Source of the DNA: Peteryoungia algae
GTDB taxonomy: Bacteria > Pseudomonadota > Alphaproteobacteria > Rhizobiales > Rhizobiaceae
Direction of reading: 5' to 3'
Length of the DNA stretch: 64,000 nucleotides
Assembly (NCBI RefSeq): GCF_030369675.1
Contig: NZ_CP128477.1
Location: 744,001-808,000, forward strand
Made by a program: the position numbers and the translations under genes. Below, piece after piece: positions 63,931 through 64,000 of the stretch; position 1 is the first letter of the stretch; each line of letters begins with the position of its first letter. The notes under the pieces are model-generated. The model saw nothing but the letters and a program-made list of their open reading frames with translations. It made no database searches and had not been told where the DNA came from.

Positions 63931-64000
63931 TCAACCATCGAATTCCTCGCCTTCGCGCAGTTGGCGCTCACCTTTTCGGAAGGGGGTGTGTTCGCCGAGA
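63931..64000 (-). CDS. C-terminal end of an unidentified gene (partial)
   Basis: On the minus strand the last 22 codons read LGEHTPFRKGERQLREGEEF then Asp-Gly and TGA (63933-63931), open to the window edge. The charged tail does not identify a family. It lies 71 bases upstream of the HIT gene on the same strand, so the two may share an operon. Confidence 0.5.
   Translation of the reverse strand, partial: LGEHTPFRKGERQLREGEEFDG

Overview
The window looks like a chromosomal segment of an alphaproteobacterium of the order Rhizobiales, most likely family Rhizobiaceae. The evidence is high G+C, the aapJQMP general amino-acid transporter placed divergently from metC, a CobNST-type cobaltochelatase subunit, ATP12, an NDUFS4-like complex I accessory subunit, DUF1127 and DUF3126 proteins, ClpS-ClpA, and class I PHA synthase plus phasin. 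No nodulation, nitrogen-fixation, plasmid or CRISPR genes are visible. Genus cannot be decided from the sequence alone.

Layout. 1-1.9 kb: end of a HAD phosphatase, the ATP12 chaperone and a lipoprotein. 1.9-9.4 kb: a long cobalamin riboswitch followed by cobP-cobW-cobN-(GFA)-(GNAT)-cobO. 9.4-11.5 kb: a minus-strand XRE/MmyB-like regulator with an NTF2-like protein, and a TSUP permease. 11.8-19.8 kb: a second, tightly overlapping corrin-ring operon: cbiX-like chelatase with Cys/His-rich tail, a two-domain protein ending in CobH, cobL, cobI, a CbiG-CobJ fusion, cobM and a second GFA protein. 19.9-23.3 kb: nucleoside hydrolase, a minus-strand DUF1127 gene with an array of anti-Shine-Dalgarno hairpins (cuckoo RNA type), and a DUF2157/GDYXXLXY pair. 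23.5-34.7 kb: tRNA-Leu, trigger factor, MFS transporter, soluble transhydrogenase, acyltransferase, RadC, methionine aminopeptidase, SfsA, PHA synthase and a lipoprotein. 34.9-39.8 kb: aminotransferase, homoserine dehydrogenase, a small membrane protein and RecJ. 39.8-44.0 kb: three identical tRNA-Glu genes, a lipoprotein, glyoxalase, a double cold-shock protein, a DUF192 protein, tRNA-Pro, NDUFS4-like subunit and tRNA-Arg.

44.0-47.15 kb is an accessory insertion directly after tRNA-Arg. It has lower G+C, an unrecognised two-gene cassette (multi-pass coiled-coil membrane protein plus exported vWA-like protein) and a frameshifted C-terminal piece of a tyrosine recombinase. Core sequence resumes with an SNase-like protein that lacks key catalytic residues, aapPMQJ (minus strand), metC, a flavin monooxygenase, zf-CHCC protein, hydrolase, enoyl-CoA hydratase, cysE, DUF3126, phasin, clpS-clpA, azlCD, a small membrane protein, a HIT protein and the end of one more gene.

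How the genes fit together. The two cob operons supply most of corrin-ring methylation and rearrangement, late cobalt insertion, adenosylation and nucleotide-loop activation; cobG/cobZ, cobK, cobF, cobB, cobS/T, cobQ and cobD/C are not in the window. phaC and the phasin make and coat polyhydroxybutyrate granules. The aap operon, metC, hom and cysE serve amino-acid uptake and methionine, threonine and cysteine metabolism. The most noteworthy items are the DUF1127/cuckoo-RNA locus, the CobH fusion with its extra N-terminal domain, and the undescribed membrane/vWA cassette beside tRNA-Arg.
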